64,000 nt of DNA from Coptis chinensis. Taxonomy: Eukaryota; Streptophyta; Magnoliopsida; Ranunculales; Ranunculaceae. The stretch spans positions 32,568,501 to 32,632,500 of the forward strand of contig CM027379.1 of the NCBI GenBank assembly GCA_015680905.1, given 5' to 3'. The translations under genes and the position numbers were made by a program. Positions 23,794 through 36,906 of the stretch are shown piece by piece; positions within the stretch are counted from its first letter, which is position 1; every line of letters starts with the position of its first letter. The notes beneath the pieces were generated by a model. It was not told where the DNA came from, did not search any database, and saw nothing but the letters and a program-made list of their open reading frames with translations.

Positions 23794-25388
23794 TGATAAG
23801 AGCCCAAAACTGTAGTTTTAACCTTTTAACAATATTGCTTTTTGACAAATTATGTGATTAATAAGTAAGAGTTAGTAGTGTTATCGTGTTCTTATGTATT
23901 TCAGGTATTGGAGTCGAATATGTGCATAAATGCGCTCTTTTTGCGAGATAATGGAGCAAGGGTTGGTTGTTAAAAAGTTCTTTGATTAAAGGCCAAGATC
24001 CAAGGAGAAAAAGCCCATTTAAAGCCCGGTCAAAGCTAAAAAGTCAAAGTCAACGCGGGCAGAAATAACGCACAAAAGTCAGTAGAACTTTCGGAAGTCG
24101 TATCTTTGGACTCAGACCTCGGAATTGGGCCTACCTTATGTCAAAACGATCGGCTCGGAATGAGCTTTCTAATGGTCTAGGCCTTAACCCAATTAGAGAA
24201 GCAAAAATGGACGAAAAGGCTATTGAAGTCAAATCCAGCTGAAAACCCTTCTATGGACTGAAGAAATTGGGTTTTGGGTTCAATTTTTCGGCCCAAAACA
24301 TGGCTCCTCAGCCCATATGCACGAAAAAGTGGATCTTGTCTCATCCATTTGAAAACACAAGACTTAGCTCTTAAGCATGTAGTTTTTTTAGTTAGCAATT
24401 GTCCAATAACTTATTTTAGATCTAGTTTTTTACTTCATAGAATTAGTTTTCCATTCCAATAGATTAGTTAAAACAAAGAATAAATACTATTTAGAATCAG
24501 ATTTAGTTTTATAATAAATTATTAGTTTTTCATTTCAATTTAGTTTATTGATTCAATCCTTATTTAGTTTTAGTTGTCTTAAATTCATAATTAAGTTGTC
24601 TTAATTTGATAATTAGTTAATCATCGTCTTAGTTCTAGATTAGGTTTAAATCTTGTTTTAATTCATTTGGAATCATTATTATTATTGTTCAATTATATTT
24701 ATGAGCTTAATCATTTATTCAATAATGGGTTGTTCTATGTGTTCTTGTGTTAGAAATGATAGTGTAATGTATAACACCCCATGTTTTATTAATTATATTT
24801 TCCTAGTACAATAAATAATAATAAAAATAAAAATGGATAAAGATTAGAAAGAGATAGGGTAAAGAGGATAAACCCCATTCCCTATTTTCGGGGGTTTTCA
24901 AATAAAAAAAACAGAGATTGGGCCTGAAGCCCACCATTCTAATTTAATTTCGGATAAAAGACATAGACTTTTGTAATTATGTTAAAAGCCCACCCAGTCA
25001 ATTTTTTGGTAATATAACAAATTTGTCCCTCACCCCATCTTCCCCAAACAGAAATCTAAATAGTTTGAAAACAAAAAAACAAACCCTAGTTCCTCCAAAT
25101 TAAACTGAAAGTATGAAAAGTGTAACATGGAAATTTGAAATTTGAAATTAATGGCGATTCCAATCGATTTTGTACATTAAAAACCGAGATCTTCGAAACA
25201 AAAACAACCAACTATTACAAAAGTGAGAAACTAAATTTAAAATTTCCATATATATATATATATTTAATTTTAGTTGTATTTTGTGTTTTGGTTTAATGAA
25301 CTTGCTTTTTGCTTAAATGAACATGAAGCTTAAATGTTGATGCTTGTTGTTTGATTTTACATGTTGTTTTCAATTGTCAACTCCTACT

Positions 25389-25704
25389 ACAACATGGGTG
25401 TTACACTACTATCGTCAATTACCATTGCAACATGGATGTAGCACAATCAATTACCATTCCAACAACCACAAATAACTCATATTACAACATGGATGTTGCA
25501 GCATGTCAATTATCATTACAACATGGATGTTGCATAGTCAATTACTCTTTGCAACAACCATTGTCAACTAATCTATGCAACATGAATATTGCAATCGTCA
25601 ATTACCCTTTGCAACAACCACTTTGCAACATGAATGTTACATCGTCAATTACCAGCGCAACATGGATGTTAGATTTGTCATTCTATTGCAACATGGATGT
25701 TGCA
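25389..25704. repeat. Array of 16-bp palindromes, left block
   Basis: At least eight copies of (g/a)caacatggatgttgca occur, separated by irregular spacers that often contain gtcaattac. The core GCAACAT-GG-ATGTTGC is a near-perfect dyad with 7-bp arms. The open frame across this block is a by-product of the repeats. Confidence 0.9.
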
Positions 25705-25852
25705 CTGTTACATTGACATCAAATAATTGAGATTACATGTACTCATATACGAATGTTAAATAACTTAATGGTTATACACAATAGAAAGTGCACTTATTAC
25801 TTTTGATTCAAATGTACTAGTATTATCGTGATGAAGTTAACATAAAAAGAAT

Positions 25853-25929
25853 GGATCTTTAGCTCAAAAAGGTAGAGCGCTTGGGAGAAGAATCCCAAGA
25901 GGATGGTGGTTCAAATCCACCAAGATTCG
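25853..25929 (+). tRNA. tRNA-like sequence with Pol III boxes (function uncertain)
   Basis: Seven acceptor bases GGATCTT pair with AAGATTC (one G-T wobble). The D arm is GCTC/GAGC and the T arm GGTGG-TTCAAAT-CCACC. An A-box-like TAGCTCAAAAAGGTAGAGC and a B box GGTTCAAATCC are present, and a T5 run follows directly. The anticodon arm is abnormal: CTTGGG/CCCAAG flank an 8-base loop AGAAGAAT instead of 5+7+5. GAA (Phe) sits in the loop, but the identity cannot be assigned. It could be a degenerate organellar-type tRNA, a tRNA-derived SINE head, or a captured tRNA. Confidence 0.5.
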
Positions 25930-26011
25930 TTTTTATATGTGTATATAGCATTAAATAGTTCTAGCATTAAGTCTCATGCATTACATCAAAAGTTTCGCGA
26001 TGGTTCTTGTA

Positions 26012-26275
26012 CAACATCCAGCTCGCTGAATATGGATGTTGCACCTTCAATTACAACTGCAATATGAATGTTACACTCTCAATTAGAATGTTACACTCTC
26101 AATTCACGGTCGCAACATGAATGTTGCATTCTCAATTAAAATGTTACACTATCAATTATGACTACAACATGATGAATGTTGCACTCTCAATACGATTGCA
26201 ACATGAATGTTGTCATATCAATTAGAATGTTGCACTATCAATTATGACTGCAACATGAATATTGCACTCTTAATT
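26012..26275. repeat. Array of 16-bp palindromes, right block
   Basis: About six variants of gcaacatgaatgttgca alternate with ctcaattagaatgttacact spacers. They belong to the same family as the left block but are more diverged, and the tRNA-like sequence lies between the two blocks. Confidence 0.88.
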
Positions 26276-26529
26276 ACAATTGCAACACAAATAATTTCAC
26301 AGATATAAATATAATTTAACAAATGAAAAAAAAAAATTAATAAAAAATGAGTATCTAACATTCAATAAAAAGAATACAATGAGTATCAATTTCTCATTAA
26401 TAAATCATTAATTTAAACCATAACTTAAAAATCTCAGATAAAAACTTATTTTAAACCATACTTAAAATCTCAATTAAGATAACAAAAAAATATGGTTTGC
26501 CAAGAACATCAAAACCGATCCACGGACTA

Positions 26530-27200
26530 ACGAATCACCGGTGCTTTCAATTTTTTTCTTCTTGAGTCTACCGGGACCAATCTTGGACTACGGATAAACC
26601 GTAGGGAAAGTCAAGCATATGTCTTGGCATAGAACCATTCGGCTTGATAGAATGTGAGTTAAATCACTATATATCCTTCATCAATGTAGCTATAAAAGGA
26701 ATCACCCTTACTACCAATAGAAGCGATAACATGTATGCGAGGGAAATTATCGACACACTAATAGTTACAATACATGATCTATTCATTAAATCAAATTTGA
26801 ATGAATGGCGCCGCTATGAACTAGAAACTGATTTTCATTTGATCTAACCACCCTCAAAGTCCTTATAGCTTCAACCTTACTAACCAATTACTATCTCCAT
26901 TTTGGACATAAACGAATTCCATTTCATAACTCTTCCAATCTGTTCCAAGTCATTTCTATCATCTTTTCCATGATTCCAAAAAGCATAGGAATAATATGAA
27001 GCTCTCTTTAGTGATCCATATCATTCATTGAAACATTCGATCGCTTAGTGTCGAACACATGTATCTACCATATCTAGCATTTGTGAAAGTATGCATTTGC
27101 CCAATTTTCCAATCTAATATCATCCAAAACCTTGGAAAAACCATGTTTCTTCAACTTTTCAACACAAGGCAAAAATTCATGATGAGAAGCTATATAAGCA
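26530..27200 (-). pseudogene. MULE transposase C-terminal remnant
   Basis: Reading leftward, conceptual translation gives LPCVEKLKKHGFSKVLDDIR, then LENWANAYFHK, which corresponds to the MULE segment ending 'W..AYF'. ARYGRYMCSTLSDR follows in another frame, at the place of the 'RY..MTSN.AES' motif. Near 26535-26610 the text TFPTVYP...GPGRLKKKKIESTGD matches the basic 'GRPKKKRI.S.GE' tail of plant MULE transposases. Many stops and frameshifts separate these blocks, so no functional enzyme is encoded. Confidence 0.7.
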
Positions 27201-27851
27201 CAATCGGAAAATAGCTTTCACAACATATTTTCTCAATTTGTCATCTTTTTCAGATAACATAACCAACATTGTTCTTCAAGTGCCAAAAACAATATGAGTT
27301 AAATGACCTTGAAAACACAATTAGAATATTACACAATGTATTCAACGTATAACTTTACAAAGTATGTAGTAACAATATCAATAATTCAAAGTAAAGAAAA
27401 TCGATATTAAATTAAACAATCAATATATATTTCAGGAGTATGCAATAAAACTAATCTACATAAAGGGGAAATGCTTCATTTGTAATGAAATCCAAAAGTC
27501 AATCAATACCAAATTTCAAAGGTTATTTTGAAACCCAAAATCATAATAAAAAACACTCATTTTTTAGAACGATTAGAGGAAAAAAAAAGTGGGGAGAAAA
27601 GAAGATGGAGAGGCAAAGTGATTACTTTGATTGTGGGAGATCTTGAAGGTCGGCTGACTAGTGTATGTTGGAGTGTGGTGATGAAGATATATTTTGAGAA
27701 GAGAGGTGTTTGTGAGGAAAAACTTGAAAAGGGTAAAATGGGCATTTTGAATAAATGAAACACAAAGAAAAAACTTAATTTCGAAATTAAGTTGAAGTTG
27801 GAACCTTTATTTCACATTTCAAAAAATCGGGTGGGCTTTAGGTGTAATTAA

Positions 27852-29020
27852 TAAAGTCAATGGGTTTTAAGCTAATAAAGACCGGAATTAGGGTTTTAAA
27901 CCTAGTTTTATGTAAAAAAAATATGGGAAACACGTAAGAGTTTATGGGGAGAGTTTAAACACAGAGGAAAAAAAAAGAGTTTTACTGAGGGAGGAAAATA
28001 GAGGTTTCTTGATGGAGATTGACTAATAACTGATATTAGCGGGTGGCAGGAGCGTATCACGAGTGAGTAATTATCTATTTTTTTTTCTATTTCACCGTGT
28101 GTAAAGAAAAAGTTTTACTGTTGATATTTCTTTATTCTGTCGAATTGATAAACTGTTAAATGTGCATATTGATTTGTTGAACTGTGAAACTCTGGGATTT
28201 GATTGTGGGGAGCTTTATGGACTGTTAATGGCAGCACAAGCCCAAAAGAAAGAAATCGTCCTGCCCATTTTGTTGCATTTTGTTTGAACTCTTTTTGTTG
28301 TTATTTTGAACTGTTATACTATTGTTGTGTTGGTAGTTTGATGATTGGTTGTAGTTGGGGTGTTTGAGGGCTGTTGAAGCTTTGACAGGAGCGTTAATGG
28401 CGTCAATGGCGATTTTTGAAGTGTGAGGGAATTGAAATTTGATAGTATCGGTATATTGGGGTTTTAATAAGGATTAAAACCGTGGGGTTGATAGTGGAGT
28501 TAGGTTGGTGGGTTGTGGTGGTTGATCGGTGGTGGAGGCGTTCTGGTGAGGAAGAAGAAGAGACAGCGATCCTGTTTCTCTTTTTTTAGTTGGGCCGAAA
28601 TTCATCTTTTGTTTTTGGGCCAGTTTTAAGTTTTATGTGGGCTGGTCCATAGTATTTTAAGTGGATCGTATAGTTGGGCCAAATCAGTATTGTAAGTTTT
28701 AGTGGGCTGGTCCATAGCATCTGTTTCAATTAGATATTTCAAGTTGGGCCAAATCAATTTATGGGCCGAGTTAAGGCTTAAGTTATTGAACCGGGTCAGT
28801 TTAGCTAATCGGTTTAGGACCATGGTTTGAAGTATTTTTAAATATGGGTTTGGGTGAGGACTGGTTTGGATGATCACCGGTTAGGACTGTTGACTGTTGG
28901 GTTTGATTGTTGACCAGTCAACCCTTTGACTGATGACTGTTGACTTTGTTTACTTTTTATACATATTAAACTTTGTGGACAAATCCACTAATAGGAGGTG
29001 TCAAAACTTATATAAACATG
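27852..29020. other. Interior of repeat copy B, no genes seen
   Basis: Non-coding, rich in g/t runs such as ttggtgggttgtggtggttg. It includes diverged short tandem blocks around 28625-28760 of the form gtgggctggtccatag and gttgggccaaatca. The open frames on either strand are by-products of these repeats. Confidence 0.5.
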
Positions 29021-31630
29021 TTTGTAATTATCTAATAAAGATTTGGCGTGGTATTATGCAATAATATATATTTGGCTTTGATGGACTTTGATTTTGACTA
29101 TGTGGCTGATAAGAACTACGAAGGCTTGATTCCAATCTTGAAAGATTTGGATACGTAGGCAACTTTGAGCAAAAGTGCAGCCACTATACTATATTATATA
29201 TATTATATAGTAGTTATTGTGATAATTATATATGTACAATGTTAATACTTAATTGTGTACGTACTTGTGGTGGTTTAAAAGGTATTCACGAGGCATTTAA
29301 TTAACGTGTTAATCATAATTGAGAATCGGGATATCTATGATTTATATAATGGATAATGAGGTGAGTTGATTGGTTTTTGTGTTTAGAATCTTTATTAATG
29401 ATTCTATTACTTGAGACGATGTTTAATTTATAATGAAAATATTATAATAAATGATAACTTTTGAGTGTTAAATCCGGTCTAAAAGTGTTTGGTGAAAATT
29501 TATTGTGTCGCCCACATCTTTAGATCTCTCCACGCATCTTTGATGAAAAGAAATGAATTGAAATGTTTATGACTAATGATGTCATGTGAAAAGCCGCCTT
29601 AAAGAGGAACTAAGGCATTCGCCTTGTGAGTGGGCTGTATTCCTTGAGTGTACGGGAATGTAGGTGGGTATTCCTTGAATGTGGCGGGAATGACCCAAGG
29701 TATTCATTGAATGTGCCATGAATGACCCGTTAGTGATATGAAAGGTATTCCTTGAATGTGGCGGGAATGACCTAAGGCATTCATTGAATGTGCCATGAAA
29801 GACCTGAGTTTATATGCCCGAAGAGGTTGTGAAGTATGTGTATAAAATCCCAAAGATGGCTATGATATCGTGGTATTTGGAGAGACAGAGAAACACAGAA
29901 ATGTGTGATTTGGCAAATGTGTGGAGTGCAAATCGTGGAGTAGGTGTGATTATAAGAAAAGCAATTGATTGATTAATGAAATTGATTTGGAGTGCAAATC
30001 GTGGACTTGCTTTTGAATACTTATAGGATATCTACATATGTTTATTTAAATTTCTAAGGGTGGGTGTATAACTTAAAATAATTGATTGATTAATAAAAGA
30101 AATTGGGTTTTGACCCGAATCCGACCGATCCAAACCCATTTGGACTTGCTTTTGAATAATGAGTTCGAGAAAATAGGATATGGATTATCCATTTGTTTAT
30201 TTAGATCGAATCCAAAATATAAAATTTTGTTAATATATCTTCCAAATAATAATAGGTCTCTTTGTTTGTAGACCGTGGGTGATTGAGAACTTAATATCCG
30301 ATTATCCCATTTGAGAAATGGTTAGGATATGGTATGCCATTTTGGATCCATTCGGTCATGGATCCGGATCTGGTTACGTATTGAAAAAATGGATATGGGC
30401 ATAGCCGAACCCGCTCCATTTCCAGCCCTAGTCCTACCCTTATATAGAAGTGGATATCGGTAAGATTTAATTCAATTATTAAGTTATTATAATGAGTTAA
30501 TAGAATGGAAGTCTTGCTTGGGAAGAAACTATGCCGGTTGAAATGACGGAACTACCTATCTTCCAAGCTGAGAATGATTAAGTTATGGGTACATATAAAT
30601 TATTTGTTGGGATAATTAAAGTATAGAATTGTTTTTATGTTGTTAGTCTACTCATACCAGCAAATTCCATTTTTGCTGACCCATGTTTGCTTTGTTTTGG
30701 CAACGTGGGTGTGTTTTTGGGAACATAGGTGGAATGCAGTGGATGAAGACGTTTGATTTGGATTCGCTTTTGGAGTCTTACTGGTATAAGTTTTATAAAG
30801 TATAAAGTCTTGATTTGAAACAGATGTAATAGAGTTGTTTAGTAATTCTTGAAGTCGTACATTAAGAGTTGTTCTTTTGGTTTTAATTTGATCTTTTTTC
30901 TATATCATGTTTAGGAATGGGTTATTAGGGTTTCGTTTCATCCTGGGTTTTCAGAATATGGAATAGGGTGACGATTGAGATAATTATATCTTGGATAATT
31001 CCCTATTTGTATTTTCTGGAAATTTGGGGTGTGACATAATGATTCAAGGCTAAAACCTCCATTAGAGGGGTTTGAGGAAGCCTTGATGAAACTTGATTTC
31101 GATTAGTGTAGAATAGATCGTAATATTCTATTCCATTCTAGAAAGTAAGTAGTTCACCATGAGAATGGGTTTGATTGCTTCACATGTTAGTTGTTAGTTA
31201 GTAGAGATTACCATGAACATTAAGGGATTAGAAAGACTCAATTGTTATGCGAAAGCATTGCAATTCGGATTACGACAATTCTTTGTTAGTAAATTAAGTC
31301 GAGTTAAGGTGAAATTAAATTCCCCTAATTCATTATCATATTGTCAATTTAGTATTTCCGTAATTGAATTATCGTATCTTGATTAGTTGAATTTACTATA
31401 GTAGTATAATTTCCATTGTTACTCTCATTGACTTTGATAGAACTGATAATCTTAGTTAACGTGAATTCTAAAGAATTAGGAGTGGAACGAACTTTCTATT
31501 CCAACTATACTGCAATAGCATCGAGAGTAGAGAACTTTGATAATATTAAGCATAAAAAAACTTAAGTTTTACTTGCGTATAGTTTTGTAGCTTATGCGTA
31601 GGTAAAATTATTTTTCTATATTTTATCAAA

Positions 31631-31643
31631 TGGCGCCGTTGCC
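31631..31643 (+). other. Primer-binding site of the Athila-like element
   Basis: TGGCGCCGTTGCC starts two bases after the LTR end. This is the primer-binding sequence common in Athila/Tat elements, usually attributed to a tRNA-Asp 3' end. The match is lost after 13 bases. Confidence 0.85.
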
Positions 31644-32019
31644 ATCTTAGTTCTGTTTAGAATTGCACTATACCAAAACAGGACATACCTAACGGTCAAA
31701 AACCGTTACTAAAAATATTTGTAACGGTTTTTTTGCGTCACAGTTTGGGCATTGCTAATTCGTTATTAATATTCGTAACGGTTCAGAACCGTTACATAAT
31801 TATTTATTGTAACAGTTTTTTCCATAACTAAAAATATTTGCTAACGGTTTTCTTTGCTCAATTGTGTTACTCTTTTGTAACGGTTTTATAAAGTTAGTAA
31901 CGCTTTTTTGTTTTACTGATTTATAAAATTTGTAACGGTTAATTTTCTTTTGGTAACGGTTTTGCTGCTTCATAAGTGTTGCTCATTGCAAAGATTCATT
32001 ACGGTTTTCTACTGTTACA

Positions 32020-33600
32020 AAACTATTCCATATGTGAAAAAATAATTTCCCCCAAAACTACCATTTTTGGGAGACTACTGAACCTGTATAAAGATGCCCC
32101 CACTTATTGGGTATTCTGCAATCGTCCATAACATAAACAAGAAATCTCACAAGTACATCCAATCACATAATCTTTTATTAAAATAACATCATCAAAACTT
32201 CTTTCATAAATAGGACTTGCCACGAATGAAATACACATTGTTTTCCAATAAATGGGACTTGTTTTAAACTCAAGCTCTCAAACATCATTTGTACAGAACT
32301 CCCACCTTCAGTAGTTGCAAGCATCAGGGGATGACTTTGGGATAGTATCATCAGAAAAGTCCCTTTCATTATATACACCAATAAAAATAAATAAAAGAGA
32401 GTTAGGCAATAGAAAACAAATATGTATAGATATATACTTATATCCTATTCTTAAGTAGTAGCTCCTTATACTCAAACTACGGAATTCAGAAAAGAGAGTA
32501 TGGTAGCAGACTAGTAGCAATAGAAGCATAGTATAGACATGAAAGTTTATGTAACGCCCCAAAACCATATAACCTTGTCAGACACCTTGACGAAAGACAT
32601 AAAAATTTCGGCAGAGTCTCCTTTGTATTTTCAACATTTCATAGATATAAATCCTGTCATAACCAAAAAATCAAATAATATACTTCCATAACATATATTA
32701 AAACCTCAGACCTCGGTCGTAAACCCAACTACTCAAATATATATTGATTCATAGAACCAACTACTTAACCATCTCGACCAATGCCAGTTAAGTCAAATAA
32801 CCAATCCTCGAATCAAAAGGACACCATAAATTATATACCAAAATTAAAATGAAAACAATATATACGTCACTTCCACTTATATCAGTGTTATACACCTCTA
32901 TTAGTTCCAATCAGAGATACCACACTTCAAATATATATACATCATACCTTCACACTACTCACATACCCATTTTCCAAAACAAAACTCGTGAATATTCCAA
33001 CATCCGCATACAATTGTCACATATGAAACGAAAGAAAACCACACAAGGACCTTACCTTTCATTCACTGCTAGGTCTCCTGCTGTTGCTCTGCATCTATGT
33101 TCCGGAACGCTAAAGCTAGTTCCTCACTCGGAGGCATTTTAGTTCCTTATTCCTATAACAAAATAATTGAAGTAACATATACGCGATTATACACAATAAC
33201 TACATTTAACATTACTTTTAACTTTAACCGAGTTAGTTTCATAGGGTAGACATTAACACAAAAAACCAGTCCAATCAACACAAAAAGTCAGAACCAACAC
33301 ATTCACTTGATCAAAGACAAAGTTCAAACCATGCTTGCTCAGTCAAAACCCACAAAATAATTACACCAAAAGAAATGACACTATCATGCTAGCCTATCCA
33401 TGATTATGCAAGTACAAGGTCAATCTAAATCAAAGTCTCTACACAGAATAATATACTCACCATGCCATGCTTGGATTTCTTTTCCCCGAAAACTTTCATT
33501 TGCAAATCACCACCACCGATAATACATAATTTCTATGTATGCATCATTATTGGTTTTTAAATAGTTCCCTTAACAAAAGCATCAGCTCAATGATCCAAGA
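32020..33600. other. CACTA 1 interior, left part, unassigned
   Basis: AT-rich with no identified gene. A possible exon-like segment on the minus strand near 33070-33142 reads MPPSEELALAFRNIDAEQQQ and ends near a gtaag donor (about 33053); I do not recognise it. It could belong to another captured gene. Confidence 0.3.
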
Positions 33601-33622
33601 AAAAAAAGCACTACACCAAGTA

Positions 33623-33883
<261 letters not shown>

Positions 33884-33899
33884 TTAATGTAGAGAAGAA

Positions 33900-36200
33900 T
33901 AAATTACGACACATGAGCATATTGTTGTCATTAACCTTAATAATTACCATCCATAATACTAGAATATGCAATGCAGTTTACTTTTAGAGGTAGAAACTGG
34001 AAGAAGAAAAGGTACTACATACTAATTCCAAGTTCATATATGCATTCATTGTGCAGTGATACATCTAAAACATATAAAACATAAATGGGTTGAGTGGCTA
34101 AGGTATTATGTACTGAAATGTTAGTTGCTTTTTTTTATGTAACATTAATTAAGTAAATATGCAAGGATGAGATGATTCTTTAAGTGTTCAAGAAGAATTC
34201 ATTGCAAGATCAAACATTATCAACCAATGTAGAATTGTATGCAAAGACTGTAAAGAAATGGGATACCATAATTCCAGTGTTGGTTGCCTCTCATGATGCC
34301 TCAAGTAACGGATCAAACATGGGATTAAAGGCTAAATACACAATCAACTATATGTCCTGGAAACATTAGGAATAGAAACAATGATAATTAATTTGAAAAT
34401 AAAATATCTAATTGCCCAAAAAAAAGTAAAACCCCTAAATACATGTTTAGCCTTCCTTTGATTAGGTTCGATTAGCAACAGAAGAAAACTTCTGCCACAT
34501 AATCCTGATAGACTGCTACAAGAATATAGCCTCACCTCAATTAGATGAACTATGAGAATTAATAATGGATGACTACACATAAAAAGTATAACATCTCATA
34601 TAGAAAATAGAATGTCTCATGAGTTGTTTCCTTGGATTAGTTTAGGATGGTGTCAAATGGATTGATTTGCTCAAAGTGGCCGGACTATAATAGAAGGAAT
34701 CAACTGACAAGCATAAAAAGATGATATTATTTGTGCACAAGAAATTGTTCCACATTAAAGAAGTGTAAAACACACACGCTTAAGAGAAGAAGCAATTTAG
34801 GCAAAGTGAACTCTATTTTCAGAATTTCAATGGAAAGGATTTTGGGGTGGGAACTGTTTTGGGGTATAACCCCAACTCTAGGAACAAAAATAAAGTTAGA
34901 TCTAACTACGCCAGCCATGAATCAATACTTGACTAAGTGAAAGAAAACAAATATGAAAGCACTTACTTTGGCCACGACTTAATGCCTAAATTCAGCCAAC
35001 ATACAATACTACGGTTTCATTCAGATGGATCCCTTCCACCTACAAAGGCTGAAGAACACCATATAGGCAACCCCATCACCATCTTCTCCATCACTCCATT
35101 AATTAACTCTCTCCCTTCAAGTGTTAGCTTTCATAAGGAATTAACTAGACGAGTCAAAAGTAATTACAACCTCACTTTTATGACCTAAACACATAAAATG
35201 TGAAGCACATTATCTAGCACAAGTTAAGCATCTAGAAAACATGTTTGAGTCAAATCATTAAACATGTTGCAGATGTAAAGGGAGAACAATCCGCTCATAA
35301 ATTTAAATAAGTATCCCCAATCAAAATTGCATTAAGCAAAATCTGTCAAAATATATGATTAAGTAACCCCAATCAAATATAAATTTGTAACCAAATATTT
35401 CAATCAAAATATAAGCTTGAAAATAAAAATCTTATCACTAAATGATATGAAAAATCTTTAATAAAAGAACCATCACTGAATCTAATAACGTACATTCATA
35501 AACTCGGCCAACCACATACCTGTTAAGTTTAGAAGATACCCACCTGTGGAGGATGGGTATAAAATTTTAAACTTTTCACCAAGGTTCTACTTCTCAGCAA
35601 AAGCCCTTCAATATTCAGCAATGATTAGTAGCTGACCTGCAATCATAAAAGATCAGCAACAACACCAAATCAAAAACAAAACGGACAGAGGAAAAAAAAA
35701 TGAAACCAAGTATATTAAAATTAAACAACTCTGGTAAGTGTTTTGTCTGACTAAGAGATCAAAACAAAACAAGATTTATGGCAGTTAAGAAGAAAACTTA
35801 GAGCTCTTAAACAACCAACACAAAACCTTAATACATAAAACCTTAATTCCAAAATTGAAAATTTGAGCGACAAAATCAATAGTTCTTACCATAAACACAG
35901 TAATTCATTTTCAAACGCATCCTCTAAAACTCTAAGTATGCAAAAACAAAAACGAGAATTTAAACTAAAAGGAAGACGGAAAAAATCCAGATTTTCATAA
36001 CGTCTAAACAAATAAAGAAGAAAAGAGAGACGATCAAAATAAAGAAAGAACCTTTATCTATAAGACATAGCGGTCATGATTTGAGCAGCCTTTTATCTGA
36101 TAAACTGACGAGAGGGAGATGAGCATGGGCTTCAGACTCATTAGGCTTTAGCTTTGGAATTATGTTTCTTTTTTATTTTATTTTATTTTATTTCTAATTT
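33900..36200. other. CACTA 1 interior, right part, unassigned
   Basis: AT-rich, with only short open frames and no family matches. It probably contains intron or flanking sequence of captured genes and the second subterminal region. Confidence 0.35.
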
Positions 36201-36479
36201 TTGACGTTTCCAACGGCAAGCATGTGTTAGTATACCGTAACAAAACAATTAAACTAATTGTTCGATATTCACAAACGAAAAACTATGATTGCTTACGCTT
36301 ACCTACCGTTAGCACACTACTAACGATTAGAAACCATTATAATGTCAAAATTGTGTGCGTTACAAAATCACCCAAATGGTGTAATGTTGATTACATTAGT
36401 ATTGTTAGTCTTCCCAAAGTCCCATTAAACTCACCCACCCTTGTTTGGTTCTAACTGTGATCGTTTGGTTCAGAAACTA

Positions 36480-36906
36480 AAAAATTTGCGAGAAATAGCC
36501 CTGGAAGCTAAGCGCCCTAACAAGGCAAAAGGCAAATTTCTTGTGGGGCACGGAACTTCGAGTTGGACTGAGCACGATCCATACTAACAAGGCAAATTTC
36601 GAAGGCTCCATGCATAAGCGCTGGAACTTCGAGTTGGACTTGAGTGACGCGACCAGCCTCTTACGGAAGCGACCCGATTTTCCGCAGTCAATTCAAACTT
36701 CCATTTCTTCAAGTTATTCAGTGTTTCTAACTTGTTAAATACCGAAGCGAGCTAAGCGATACAAGGCGTTATTCATAAGCGAAGCAAGGAGGCATTCAGG
36801 TACTTCTTTCTTCCACTCCTCGCATCTCCTGTTAGAGGATTTATACTAGCATATCAGGGTTGTTTTGATTGTTGTTGTGTTTATTTAATATTGGACTTAG
36901 CCTTGC
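36480..36906 (+). other. Leader of the Athila-like element with short repeats
   Basis: This GC-richer leader contains two copies of ggaacttcgagttggact (36552-36569 and 36623-36640) together with repeated ctaacaaggcaaatttc. A third, diverged copy (agaacttcgatttggact) occurs at about 40872-40889, ahead of the second reading frame. Confidence 0.7.

Larger units (their letters stand above)
24981..27842 (-). mobile_element. Mutator-like element (MULE), decayed
   Basis: The terminal inverted repeats begin GTTAAAAGCCCACCC on the left and, in complement, CCTAAAGCCCACCC on the right, both followed by an ATTTTTTG block. Flanks are TGTAATTAT (24972-24980) and TGTAATTAA (27843-27851), a 9-bp duplication with one mismatch as expected for MULEs. 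A broken MULE transposase is on the minus strand. The element also carries two arrays of palindromes and a tRNA-like sequence. Confidence 0.75.
24770..31036 (+). mobile_element. Large non-coding LTR-like repeat, copy B, 6.27 kb with a nested MULE
   Basis: The ends are TATAACACCCC...GGGGTGTGACA with a perfect TSD TAATG (24765-24769 and 31037-31041). The 3' LTR of the host element has the uninterrupted site, proving insertion. It is a second copy, in opposite orientation, of the repeat at 6698-10859. Shared blocks include 29090-29190, 29640-29810 and 30690-30760. The extra length comes mainly from the MULE at 24981-27842. No coding capacity of its own is seen; it is either a huge solo LTR or LARD-like. 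Confidence 0.82.
23794..31628 (+). repeat. 5' LTR of the Athila-like element (interrupted)
   Basis: It runs from 23794 to 24769, is interrupted by repeat copy B, and resumes at 31042. The net length is about 1.56 kb. By eye, roughly thirty differences separate the last 500 bp from the matching part of the 3' LTR, so the insertion is not recent. Confidence 0.9.

Noticed and set aside
25351-25716. 121-codon open frame with NMDVA-like repeats
   Set aside because: The frame is produced by the palindromic DNA repeat inside the MULE. It has no domain similarity and the array continues, out of frame, beyond it.
25389-26275. Spaced palindromic repeats resembling a CRISPR array
   Set aside because: Plant nuclear context, irregular spacer lengths, degenerate units and no cas genes. 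It is a repeat array inside a transposon.
26644-26847. 67-codon plus-strand frame in the MULE
   Set aside because: It lies opposite the minus-strand transposase remnant and shows no family similarity.
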